Positions 1 through 6,796 of a DNA stretch of 15,389 nucleotides are shown piece by piece (position 1 is the first letter of the stretch; every line of letters begins with the position of its first letter). The notes beneath the pieces were generated by a model, which was not told the DNA's origin, made no database searches, and saw nothing but the letters and a program-made list of their open reading frames with translations. Made by a program: the position numbers and the translations under genes. The stretch comes from Lysobacterales bacterium UBA5700. Lineage in GTDB: Bacteria; Pseudomonadota; Gammaproteobacteria; Xanthomonadales; Xanthomonadaceae. The DNA is taken from NCBI GenBank assembly GCA_002420085.1, contig DIHI01000076.1:9405-24793 (forward strand), read 5' to 3'.

Positions 1-1191
1 CAGCACCCCGAAGCCGATCGCCACCGCCAGGAACAGCAGCATCGCCTGCAGGTTCAGGAAGCCGGTCCAGTAGGCGCCGAACACGAACACATAGCCCAGT
101 ACCTCCAGGATCGGCCCGAACAGGTCGAACACCAGCATGAACGGAAAGGTCAGCCAGCCAGCAGCGCCGCTGCGGCGGGCGAACAGCAGGCCGAGATTGG
201 TCCACAGGCTTTCCGCCAATCCACGCTGCCAGCGGGTCCGTTGCCGATAGAGCACGCGCAGCGACTCCGGTGCCTCGGTCCAGCACACCGGGTCGGGCAC
301 CGACACGATCCGGTAGCGCTGGCCTCGGGCACTGAGCACGCGATGCAGTCGGACCACCAGTTCCATGTCCTCGCCGAGGGTGTCGTGGCGATAACCGCCG
401 ACGCCGATTACGGTCTCCTTGTGAAAGAGGCCGAACGCACCGGAAATGATCAGCACGCCGTTGAACTGCGACCAGCCGAGTCGGCCGAACAGGAAGGCGC
501 GCAGATACTCGACGATCTGGACCACGGCGATCGGATTGCTGGGCAGGCCGGTGCGCACCAGGAAACCATGGCGGATGTCGCAGCCGTTGGCGATCCGGAT
601 GGTGCCACCGACCGCGATGGTGTCGGGATCGGTCAGAAACGGCAGGACGATCCGCGACAGACTGTCGCGTTGCAGGACCGAATCGGCATCGACGCAGGCG
701 AACAGCGGATAACGAGCGATGTTGATCAGGCTGTTGAGGGCATCGGCCTTGCCGCCGTTGGCCTTGTCCAGCACCTTGAGATTGCGATAGCGACGCGACC
801 GATAGATCGCCTTGACCGGCTGGGTGGTCAGGCGGTTTCGATAGGCTTCGGGGTAGGGGTGCAACTGGAATTCACGGATCAGCGCGTCGAGCGTGCCATC
901 CCGCGAGCCATCATTGGCAACCAGGATTTCGTAATCGGGGTAGTCGATCTGCAACAGTGCCCGCACCGAAGCGGCGATCGTCGCTTCCTCGTTGTAGGCC
1001 GGCACCAGCAGGCTGATCGGCGGGTCCAGATGGGTCTTGACCTGGATCAGCGCCTTGTCCTCGTACAGCCGCAGACTGGTCAGCATATTGATCGCCGACG
1101 CGGCATTGAGCAGCAGGTAGACGCCGTGCAAGGTCAGAAAATAGGCCAGGAACACGACTTCCGATGCGGTTACTACGGCCTCCAGCATCAT
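1..1191 (-). CDS. Processive family 2 glycosyltransferase, membrane-bound (BcsA/PgaC/YaiP type), 3' end cut by window edge
   Basis: The visible 397 residues begin with a membrane segment (about residues 10-38) followed by a cytoplasmic GT-A domain. It carries the hallmarks of processive beta-glycan synthases: VPAYNEE at 63-69, NDGS with D94, the metal-binding DAD at 168-170, the acceptor-site GED with D275 and the QRTRW form of QxxRW at 317-321. At least two membrane helices follow (about 345-397), and the protein continues off the left edge. Family knowledge says such enzymes polymerise a sugar nucleotide and feed the chain through their own membrane helices. The sugar cannot be read from sequence. 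The start is the ATG at 1191, which overlaps the stop of the upstream HEAT gene as ATGA, so translation is probably coupled. A second ATG follows directly at 1188. E. coli pairs yaiO with the glycosyltransferase gene yaiP, and the same pairing occurs here. No PilZ domain is visible in the part shown. Confidence 0.93.
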   Translation of the reverse strand, partial: MMLEAVVTASEVVFLAYFLTLHGVYLLLNAASAINMLTSLRLYEDKALIQVKTHLDPPISLLVPAYNEEATIAASVRALLQIDYPDYEILVANDGSRDGTLDALIREFQLHPYPEAYRNRLTTQPVKAIYRSRRYRNLKVLDKANGGKADALNSLINIARYPLFACVDADSVLQRDSLSRIVLPFLTDPDTIAVGGTIRIANGCDIRHGFLVRTGLPSNPIAVVQIVEYLRAFLFGRLGWSQFNGVLIISGAFGLFHKETVIGVGGYRHDTLGEDMELVVRLHRVLSARGQRYRIVSVPDPVCWTEAPESLRVLYRQRTRWQRGLAESLWTNLGLLFARRSGAAGWLTFPFMLVFDLFGPILEVLGYVFVFGAYWTGFLNLQAMLLFLAVAIGFGVL

Positions 1192-2216
1192 CGTTCGGCG
1201 TCCCGATCGGCGAGCGCCTGATCGATGATGTCGCGGGCGTAGGGATCGGTCAGCCCTGCCCGCAGTTCGTCCAGTGCCGAGGCCGACAGAAACGGCAGTC
1301 GGACCAGTGCCTGGGCGGCCCGGTAGCGCACCCACCATTCCGGGTCGGTGGTCAGGGTCAGCAGGCGCTCGATATCGGAATGCCGGCCCAGTCGCCCCAA
1401 CGCCGATGCCGCTTGCAAGCGCACGAACCAGGCCGGGTGATCGACCCGGCTGCGCACCAGATGGATGCGGGCCGGGTCGTTCAATGCGGCCAAGGCGGCC
1501 GCCTCGACCTCGGCATCCGGGCTGTGGGCCAGCAACCGACTGAGGATCGTGCCGCAGTTCTCACAGCCGATCCGTGCCAGCAGATGGACCAGGCCGGGCA
1601 ATTGGTCCGGCAATGCCGTTCGCAACGCCTCGGCCATGGCCTTGCAGGCCGGTTCACGCGCTTCGGCCAGGGCCTCGGCCAGACGAGCCAATGGCCACTT
1701 CTTGTGCCGGATGGCGAGCCGGATGATGGTCAGTGAATGTCCAACCGGATCGATCCGGATCACCGCGCAGGCAGCCGAGACCGAAGCCAGTGGCTCGCCC
1801 TCGCGCACCAGATGCAGCAGGGCCGGCAGCGCCGAGGATTCGCGCAGATGGCCGAGCGCCATGGCGCCCAGAATCTGTCGGCCCTGACTGGCACTGGTCA
1901 ATTGTGCCCGTGCGTGGCGGTCGATGCCGATTGCCATGCCGAGTTGATTGAGTCGAGCCTGGGCATCGCCGCGCAGCATGGTCTGGGCATGCAGCCATTC
2001 CCGGGCGACGACCTGCAATTCGCGTCGCGAGAACGCAGGAATCTGGCGTGGAACCTCGATCAGGGCTGCGGCCAGCACCGGCGTGAATCGCGCCAGGGTG
2101 CGCTGCTCGTGACGGGTCAGCAGGGCGTGATGCAGACGGACCAGAACCACCAGCAGAAAGGTACACACGCACAGGGTGATGGTCGCGAGCGCTGTCCATA
2201 CTACGGTCTGAAGCAT
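1188..2216 (-). CDS. Membrane-anchored HEAT-repeat protein
   Basis: This is a 342-residue protein. One hydrophobic helix (about residues 4-27) is followed by the basic stretch RLHHALLTRHEQR. By the positive-inside rule that puts the rest of the protein in the cytoplasm. The remainder is helical with HEAT/PBS-lyase-like repeats, clearest at 263-279 (WFVRLQAASALGRLG) and 294-307 (WWVRYRAAQALVRL), with weaker copies at about 113-155 and 195-250. No catalytic motif is visible, so a scaffold or protein-docking role is inferred. It lies between the YaiO-like port (13 bp upstream) and the glycosyltransferase (4-bp overlap). It is therefore well placed to hold the polymerase or to link it to the receiver protein of the same operon. 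No clear Shine-Dalgarno sequence precedes the ATG. The HEAT assignment is firm; the partner is a guess. Confidence 0.85.
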   Translation of the reverse strand: MLQTVVWTALATITLCVCTFLLVVLVRLHHALLTRHEQRTLARFTPVLAAALIEVPRQIPAFSRRELQVVAREWLHAQTMLRGDAQARLNQLGMAIGIDRHARAQLTSASQGRQILGAMALGHLRESSALPALLHLVREGEPLASVSAACAVIRIDPVGHSLTIIRLAIRHKKWPLARLAEALAEAREPACKAMAEALRTALPDQLPGLVHLLARIGCENCGTILSRLLAHSPDAEVEAAALAALNDPARIHLVRSRVDHPAWFVRLQAASALGRLGRHSDIERLLTLTTDPEWWVRYRAAQALVRLPFLSASALDELRAGLTDPYARDIIDQALADRDAER

Positions 2217-2229
2217 GGTTCGGAGCGGC

Positions 2230-3459
2230 TCAGTACCGGTAATGCACGTCGAGTCGAATTCCGTTGCGGGTGTGCAGATCGCCCTGACGCAACTGGCCCA
2301 GTTCCCAGCCGATACCCCAGCGGCGATCGAACCAGTGGCGTCCGATCAGCCGGATCCCGCGCAGACGGTCGGTGGCACGGGTCTCGGCGGCTACGGCGAC
2401 CACCTCCCGACCTCGATTCAGACCGATTCCGATGAAGCTGTGATCCTGGTAGTAGTGATCGAGGCGCAGATCGTGGCTGCTGGTCGTTGTCCCCTGGCTT
2501 GGCCAGGACTGGCTCAGGCCATAGGCGAACCGCCATGACCGCCAGTAGCGTTCGACGCCGACCCGGATGGTATCGACATCGACATCGCTGTAATGGCTGT
2601 GGCGTCCGCTCAAGTGGGCGATCCAGCCATTGCGCCAGTCATGACTGAGTTGGCCATGGACCGACCAGCGGGCCAGGACATCCGACGCCGGGCTGACAGC
2701 GGCATCGGCCTGCACCGAGATTCGCTCCGACAGCGGCTGCCACCGACCCGCCTCGATCTGCGTGTCGGTGCGTCCGAACCGGCGGCTGTTGCGCAATGCG
2801 ACGAAGCTGCGTCGCGCATCCGGCGCGACATGAGTGACCCCCAGTGAGCCGTGCTGCCAGTCTTGCTGACCGCGATCGAGTGCCTCGTAGTGACCCCCCA
2901 GGCTGATCTCGATGCCGTGTTCGGAGGCCAGTGGCCAGGGTGCGCCGGCCAGGGCCGGCACATGCCGCCAGTCCTCATCCGGAAACCGCGCGGCAGCATC
3001 GGCACGGACGGCCTTGGCCTGTCTGCGTGCCGCATGACCGCTGATCATCGCCAGGGCCTGGAGTTCCAGCCGCCACAGGTCGCGATAGTCCGGCGCGACC
3101 GCTCGCGCCTGGGCCAGCAGCGGCAGTGCCGCGTCCGGCGTGCCGGACCAGACCTCGACCTGGGCTTTTCCGAGCAGAGCATCGACATGCTCGGGCTGAC
3201 GGGCCAGCAGTTGGTCGTAATGCCGTCTGGCGGCCGGCCAGTCGTTCTGCCAGGCACTCACCTGGGCCAGCAGCAGGCGCGCCTGGAGATCATCCGGCGC
3301 GTTGCGCAGATGAGCATCGAGTTGGCGACTCACCGCGTGTCGCTGAGCCTGGTCCTCGGCCTGGGCGCGCAGCTCGGTCAGATCGATCGCCGCTGTTGGC
3401 GCAGCGATCTGCATCAGGCAGAGCAGGGTCGCAAGCGGTCGGATCCGGATGCCGGCCAT
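2230..3459 (-). CDS. YaiO-family outer-membrane beta-barrel protein with N-terminal TPR region
   Basis: This 409-residue protein has a signal peptide (MAGIRIRPLATLLCLMQIAA, probable cleavage after TAA near residue 24). A TPR-like helical region follows at about 27-150, with repeats such as DDLQARLLLAQVSAWQNDW and HVDALLGKAQVEVWSG. From about residue 178 the pattern becomes alternating aromatic beta-strands with Asp/Arg-rich turns, ending in YRY. A terminal aromatic residue is the usual BAM-recognition end of outer-membrane barrels. The order TPR then barrel is that of PgaA and BcsC, the export ports of poly-GlcNAc and cellulose, in a much shorter form. The start ATG lies 2 bp after the stop of the response regulator gene, and the HEAT gene follows after 13 bp. 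An export-port or surface-anchoring role for the polymer made by the neighbouring glycosyltransferase is inferred. Confidence 0.85.
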   Translation of the reverse strand: MAGIRIRPLATLLCLMQIAAPTAAIDLTELRAQAEDQAQRHAVSRQLDAHLRNAPDDLQARLLLAQVSAWQNDWPAARRHYDQLLARQPEHVDALLGKAQVEVWSGTPDAALPLLAQARAVAPDYRDLWRLELQALAMISGHAARRQAKAVRADAAARFPDEDWRHVPALAGAPWPLASEHGIEISLGGHYEALDRGQQDWQHGSLGVTHVAPDARRSFVALRNSRRFGRTDTQIEAGRWQPLSERISVQADAAVSPASDVLARWSVHGQLSHDWRNGWIAHLSGRHSHYSDVDVDTIRVGVERYWRSWRFAYGLSQSWPSQGTTTSSHDLRLDHYYQDHSFIGIGLNRGREVVAVAAETRATDRLRGIRLIGRHWFDRRWGIGWELGQLRQGDLHTRNGIRLDVHYRY

Positions 3460-3461
3460 GT

Positions 3462-4142
3462 TCAGGCCGCCCTCCGCAGCAGTCGCTTCAGCCGGGCGAC
3501 CAGTTCCGACGGCTTGAACGGCTTCAGGATGTAGTCCTCGGCACCGGCAGCCAGCGCCCGCACGATATCGTCTTCGCGGCTGGCCCCGGTCAGCATCACG
3601 ATCGGTACGTCGTGCCAGGCTTCCCGAGATCGGATCAGAGCCATCAACTCGAAGCCATCGTGGTAGGGCAACATGACGTCGAGCAGGATCAGGTTGACCG
3701 GATGCAGGGTGTTGACCACCGCCATGGCCTCCATGCCGTCACGGGCCAGCAGCACTTCAAATCCCTCGCGTTCGAGCAGAAAGTCGATCAGGAAGGCGAT
3801 CGTCCGATCGTCCTCGATGACCAGGATCCGCCTGCGTTCCGGTTCGGGCTGGGTCGATCGGTGGTTGCCGGCCGATGCAGCAGTGTCGCCGAGCGGATCG
3901 TCGCCGAGCGCATCAATCTGGCCCGGTATCATTCGGTTCGAGCGTTCGGCCTCGGTCAAGCCACCTGGCGATGCCCCTCGGTGCCCCGATCTGATTGGAT
4001 TCCGCCGATGCCACACGCGCGGTCGTGACGGCCGGGTCGGGCAGGTATCGAGCGCAGCAATCGACCCGTCCACGGCGAACGGCTGGGTGGCGGCGAAGCT
4101 CGATGTGTAGTCTGTCGTTCGCCGCTGGGCCGCTGTATCCAT
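3462..4142 (-). CDS. Single-domain response regulator (receiver only) with long N-terminal extension
   Basis: The receiver domain fills the C-terminal 123 residues. With the start used here, the acidic pair is D111-D112 (VIEDD), the phospho-acceptor D155 (LLDVMLP), the switch threonine T185 (MLTGA) and the lysine K207 (LKPF). The protein ends straight after the last receiver helix, so it has no DNA-binding or enzymatic output and must act by protein contact. The start is uncertain. ATG at 4142 has a GGAAAGG ribosome site and lies downstream of the promoter-like TATAGT. ATG at 3932 would remove a poorly coding-like 70-residue leader rich in Arg, Pro and Thr but has no ribosome site. A GTG at 4325 is upstream of the likely transcription start and is rejected. 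No histidine kinase is in the window. As first gene of the operon it probably controls the polysaccharide machinery after translation. Confidence 0.8.
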   Translation of the reverse strand: MDTAAQRRTTDYTSSFAATQPFAVDGSIAALDTCPTRPSRPRVWHRRNPIRSGHRGASPGGLTEAERSNRMIPGQIDALGDDPLGDTAASAGNHRSTQPEPERRRILVIEDDRTIAFLIDFLLEREGFEVLLARDGMEAMAVVNTLHPVNLILLDVMLPYHDGFELMALIRSREAWHDVPIVMLTGASREDDIVRALAAGAEDYILKPFKPSELVARLKRLLRRAA

Positions 4143-4253
4143 ACGCCTTTCCGGGTACGTCCGTCGGTACCTGTTGCCGATCTGCTCGATTGCCTGAGTC
4201 GTGATGATGAGCGCGTCGTCGTGGCGGGCGGAGCGCCATCCGCGCGGGTTCAC

Positions 4254-4259
4254 ACTATA
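4254..4259 (-). promoter_or_regulatory. Putative -10 box (TATAGT) of the response regulator/YaiO/HEAT/GT operon
   Basis: TATAGT matches the sigma-70 -10 consensus at 5 of 6 positions. It sits at the edge of an A/T-rich patch (about 4252-4275, including TTTTTTAA) that stands out in a GC-rich region. Transcription would start near 4247, about 105 bases before the ATG at 4142. No good -35 box is present 16-18 bp upstream (best candidate TATGTT), so an activator or alternative sigma factor is possible. Confidence 0.45.
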
Positions 4260-4401
4260 CCTTAAAAAAGTGATCGAACATACTGATGAAGAGCCGGAAA
4301 ATCTGTCGGGCTTCGAGGGTTGCACGGGCCATGCGAGGCGAGCGGTGCAGCCCTCGGCCGGGTCGGCGGGCTACGCCTTCCCCGGCCCTGTGTCGAGCAC
4401 G

Positions 4402-4434
4402 CCGATGGACCAGTCGGAACGGCTGGCCCATCGG
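4402..4434 (-). terminator. Strong 12-bp hairpin downstream of the csgG-like gene (terminator-like, no U-tract)
   Basis: Read on the minus strand, CCGATGGGCCAG and CTGGTCCATCGG pair over 12 bp with one G-U pair around a 9-base loop. The hairpin starts 17 bases after the csgG-like stop codon. No run of T follows, so it is not a textbook Rho-independent terminator. It may act with Rho or protect the mRNA 3' end. It separates the csgG-like gene from the promoter of the next operon. Confidence 0.5.
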
Positions 4435-4451
4435 ACGGCCGCCTGCCGTGA

Positions 4452-5372
4452 TTACAGGCCGCGCGGCGTGATGTCGGTGGAACTGACCCAGCCTGGATTG
4501 CCGTTTTCGTCCTCGACTTCCCACCAGGTGCCTTCCTTGACCCCGGTCGGGTAGACCAGGTCGCCGACCTCGAACTCACGCACGGTGCCGCTGCTGGCTA
4601 CCGGGGTGCGCTTGAGGGCGGTCGGTTTGCTCACCGTGTATGCCTGGATGCCGGCTTCGTCCGAGGCATTGCGATCGAGCCCCTGCATGTAGCCGACCAG
4701 ATCGTTGAAGGCATGCATGTAGGCGATCGAGATGACCTTGCCGATCTCGGTGTCGGAATAACCGCCACCGACCGCACCGATGGCGCCGACCAGTCCGCCG
4801 CCGCCGAAGCTGATGTCGGTCTTCTTGGCATTGCCTTCGGCGACGTACATCTGCTCGGTGGTGCGCATATCGACCAGGGTGATCAGGGTCTGGGCTTCCA
4901 GCCGCTTGGTCTTGAGACCACCGATCAGGCCACCGACGCGGCCGCCGACCAGCCCGCCGATCGCGCCGCCGACGGCACTGCCGCCGGAGTTCTCATCGGA
5001 ACCGACGATGTCGGGAATGATGGCGTAATCGGCCGCCAGGATCTGGCCTTTGCCGACATTCGAGCCGCGCCGGAGTTCACCGGAATCGGCCAGGTCACGT
5101 TCGCCGACCCGCATGGCCAGGGCGCGGCCACGATCGACCACCCGCAGGCAGCCCGAGCGGCTGGCCAGCATCTTGATCAGGGCTTCCGGATTGCCCAGTC
5201 CGAAGGCATCCCACCAGCGGATTTCCGGCTCTTCGATGGCCACGGTGCCGACCGGCTGGTCACAGCGAAGCAGTTCCGGCGGTTGATTCTTACGGTTGGA
5301 TTGAGCCGAGGCCGTGCCGGCAAGCACGAACAGGGCCGGGATGATCAGCAGACGAGCGATGCCAGGGTTCAT
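4452..5372 (-). CDS. CsgG-like exported protein with C-terminal SH3-like domain
   Basis: This is a 306-residue protein. The start is the ATG at 5372, preceded by GGAG with a 6-base spacer; a TTG 12 bases earlier is less likely. The signal peptide ends near ASA/Q at residue 23. It has no lipobox, unlike the lipoprotein CsgG. The CsgG-type core runs to about residue 230: a region around LRVVDRGRALAMRVGERDL, a glycine-zipper stretch near 130-153 (GGAIGGLVGGRVGGLIGG), then ITLVDMRTTEQMYVAEGNAKK and a helix after SDTEIGKVISIAYMHAF. The last 50 residues (EFEVGDLVYPTGVKEGTWWE and following) resemble a bacterial SH3 domain, which often binds peptidoglycan or protein. No curli genes csgA, B, E or F are nearby. 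A cell-envelope role is inferred; secretion of amyloid is not supported by the neighbours. Confidence 0.75.
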   Translation of the reverse strand: MNPGIARLLIIPALFVLAGTASAQSNRKNQPPELLRCDQPVGTVAIEEPEIRWWDAFGLGNPEALIKMLASRSGCLRVVDRGRALAMRVGERDLADSGELRRGSNVGKGQILAADYAIIPDIVGSDENSGGSAVGGAIGGLVGGRVGGLIGGLKTKRLEAQTLITLVDMRTTEQMYVAEGNAKKTDISFGGGGLVGAIGAVGGGYSDTEIGKVISIAYMHAFNDLVGYMQGLDRNASDEAGIQAYTVSKPTALKRTPVASSGTVREFEVGDLVYPTGVKEGTWWEVEDENGNPGWVSSTDITPRGL

Positions 5373-5855
5373 TCCTATCTCCAATCAGGTGGATGCGGTG
5401 TGGATACTGCGGCGCGCCGTGAATCCCGTCAGGGACGCGGTCTGTCCAGGCATACGCAGGACACTGGCCATACCGGTCATGGCGTGTTTGACAGCCGTGC
5501 AGGACATCGGCACGGCCACCGGTGATCCCCCTGCCTGTGCCGTGCCGCTCAGCCGACTCGGCAATTGTCGTCGGTTTGCGCGTATTCGCCAAATTTGAGG
5601 TGTCGGTCACGGTTGCGCTGCCCGTCCCCCGGTAGGTCTCGCCAGCCGATTCGGGCTACAGTGTGTGGCTACCCCGTTCGGCTCATGGATCATGCTGTCG
5701 CAGTTCGTCTCAGGCTGGAAAATGCGATGGTTTCAGGTTCGCTCAGGGGCTGGTTGCGGGTCTGCCGATCGTGTCGGCGGCGATGCCGGCATGCCAGCCA
5801 TTGCCGATTTCCTGGTCGAGGCCGGGATCGGCGATTCGATCACCGGAGGAGTGCG
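5373..5855. other. 483-bp divergent intergenic region without a convincing gene
   Basis: This region separates the csgG-like gene (minus) from the spermidine-synthase-like gene (plus). It holds the csgG promoter candidate, the inverted repeat at 5508-5547, and a TACAGT box at 5657-5662 that could serve the plus-strand gene. A small open frame (GTG 5665 or ATG 5692, to TGA 5857-5859) overlaps the next start as ATGA. Its first half uses codons unlike the neighbours (TCA, AAA, CGA, TTT, GGG) and it resembles nothing I know, so I do not call it a gene. Confidence 0.5.
5564..5592 (-). promoter_or_regulatory. Possible promoter of the csgG-like gene
   Basis: On the minus strand, TTGGCG (5592-5587) and GACAAT (5569-5564) are separated by exactly 17 bp, each matching the sigma-70 consensus at 4 of 6 positions. 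The leader would be about 180 bases long. It would contain an 8-bp inverted repeat, CGGCACGG/CCGTGCCG at 5508-5515 and 5540-5547, with a CACCGGTG palindrome in its loop. Confidence 0.28.
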
Positions 5856-6665
5856 ATGATCGACTGGCTGCGGCGCGCCTGGCGCCGACATCGATCGCCC
5901 GTGACAGCCGCCGATCCGAGTCCGAGCCTGGGCAAACCGACCTCGCCATCGCCCTGGGTCACCCGCGACTGGCGCTATCTCACCCTGCATTTCGCACAGG
6001 CCACCGCACAGAGCCGGATGTCGCGCTGGCACCCGGATCAGTTGCTGATCGGCTACACCCGGACCATGTTGGCTGGCCTGCTGTGGTGCCCGGCACCCCA
6101 CCGGATCGGCATGGTCGGGTTGGGCGGCGGTTCGCAACTCAGGTTCTGCCGTCGCTGGTTGCCCGAGGCATGCATCGAGGCGATCGAAATCGATCCCAGG
6201 GTCATCGCCCTGCGTCGCAAATTCCGCATCCCCGATGATGATGCCCGACTGCGGGTGATCGAGGCCGATGCCGCCGTGCTGCTGCCCGAGCGCCCGGCCG
6301 CCTACGACCTGCTGCTGATCGATGGCTATGACGCTGAGGGTGTGCCGCCCGCTCTGTCCAGCGTGCGCTTTCATGCCGCCTGTCGAGATGCGCTCACGGC
6401 CGACGGCGTGTTGGCCAGCAATCTGTTCGGCGCGGGGGTCGATGCCCATATCGAACGCATGCGTCGGGTGTTCGGTTCCCGGCTGCGGGTGGTTCCCGAA
6501 CCGGGGATGAGCAACCGGGTGGTATTCGCCTGGCGGGGCGAAATGCCTCCGCCGGAGCGATTGCAACCGGCATTCTGGCCCGCGCACATCACCCCCGGTT
6601 GGCGCGATCCTCTGACCGATGCCTTCGAGCGGGTCGCGCGCGCACTGCGCACGCGGCGGCCCTGA
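5856..6665 (+). CDS. Spermidine-synthase-fold protein (SAM/decarboxylated-SAM dependent transferase family)
   Basis: This is a 269-residue protein. ATG at 5856 is preceded by a strong GGAGGAG with a 4-base spacer, so the open frame extending back to 5565 is not used. The Rossmann core shows MVGLGGGSQLRF at 86-97, the acidic strand end IEIDP with E111 and D113, IEADA with D138, and LLLIDGYDAEG with D156 and D159. This is the layout of polyamine aminopropyltransferases (SpeE). The usual GGGDGG loop is GLGGGS here, however, losing its Asp, and the classic (D)S(S/T)DP is DGYDA. It may therefore be one of the many SpeE-like proteins of unknown substrate rather than a true spermidine synthase. No speD-like decarboxylase gene is nearby. 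No signal peptide is present, so it is cytoplasmic. Confidence 0.8.
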   Translation: MIDWLRRAWRRHRSPVTAADPSPSLGKPTSPSPWVTRDWRYLTLHFAQATAQSRMSRWHPDQLLIGYTRTMLAGLLWCPAPHRIGMVGLGGGSQLRFCRRWLPEACIEAIEIDPRVIALRRKFRIPDDDARLRVIEADAAVLLPERPAAYDLLLIDGYDAEGVPPALSSVRFHAACRDALTADGVLASNLFGAGVDAHIERMRRVFGSRLRVVPEPGMSNRVVFAWRGEMPPPERLQPAFWPAHITPGWRDPLTDAFERVARALRTRRP

Positions 6666-6708
6666 GCCGCGACCGATGTTCCGCTCCGACCCTGCGCCCG
6701 CCTGATCC

Positions 6709-6736
6709 GGATCCGATCACACGGATCCGATCACAC
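6709..6736 (+). repeat. Exact tandem repeat of GGATCCGATCACAC (2 x 14 bp)
   Basis: Two identical 14-bp units stand head to tail with no gap, just upstream of the -10 box of the SRPBCC gene and touching the place of its -35. A palindrome GATCCGGATC (6704-6713) overlaps the first unit. Five GATC sites fall within 6704-6732. The arrangement suits an operator for a regulator bound as tandem dimers, but no regulator is identified. Confidence 0.7.
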
Positions 6737-6759
6737 TGGAGCAGCGGGCACACCGACGC

Positions 6760-6765
6760 TATAGT
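6760..6765 (+). promoter_or_regulatory. Putative -10 box (TATAGT) of the SRPBCC/M24 unit
   Basis: TATAGT matches 5 of 6 consensus positions and lies 31 bases before the ATG at 6797, giving a leader of about 25 bases. The -35 position (about 6736-6741, CTGGAG) is weak and abuts the tandem 14-bp repeat, which suggests control at this site. Confidence 0.45.
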
Positions 6766-6796
6766 TCCGCCACCCGTTCTTGCAAGGAAGACGCAC

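Larger units (their letters stand above)
4143..4451. other. Intergenic stretch between csgG-like gene and response regulator
   Basis: These 309 bp lie between two minus-strand genes. They hold the 12-bp hairpin at 4402-4434 behind the csgG-like gene, the A/T-rich promoter patch near 4252-4275, and the probable 5' leader of the response regulator. The reading frame of the regulator stays open back to 4325, but its upstream part overlaps the promoter and looks non-coding. I see no convincing separate gene on either strand. Confidence 0.5.

Noticed and set aside
241..1221. Long plus-strand open frame of 326 codons
   Set aside because: It is antisense to the glycosyltransferase gene, whose motifs are intact on the minus strand; its translation is His/Gln/Asp-rich and typical of a GC-rich shadow frame.
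4452..5372. Curli secretion locus
   Set aside because: Only a CsgG-like gene is present; no csgA, B, E or F is nearby and the protein lacks a lipobox.
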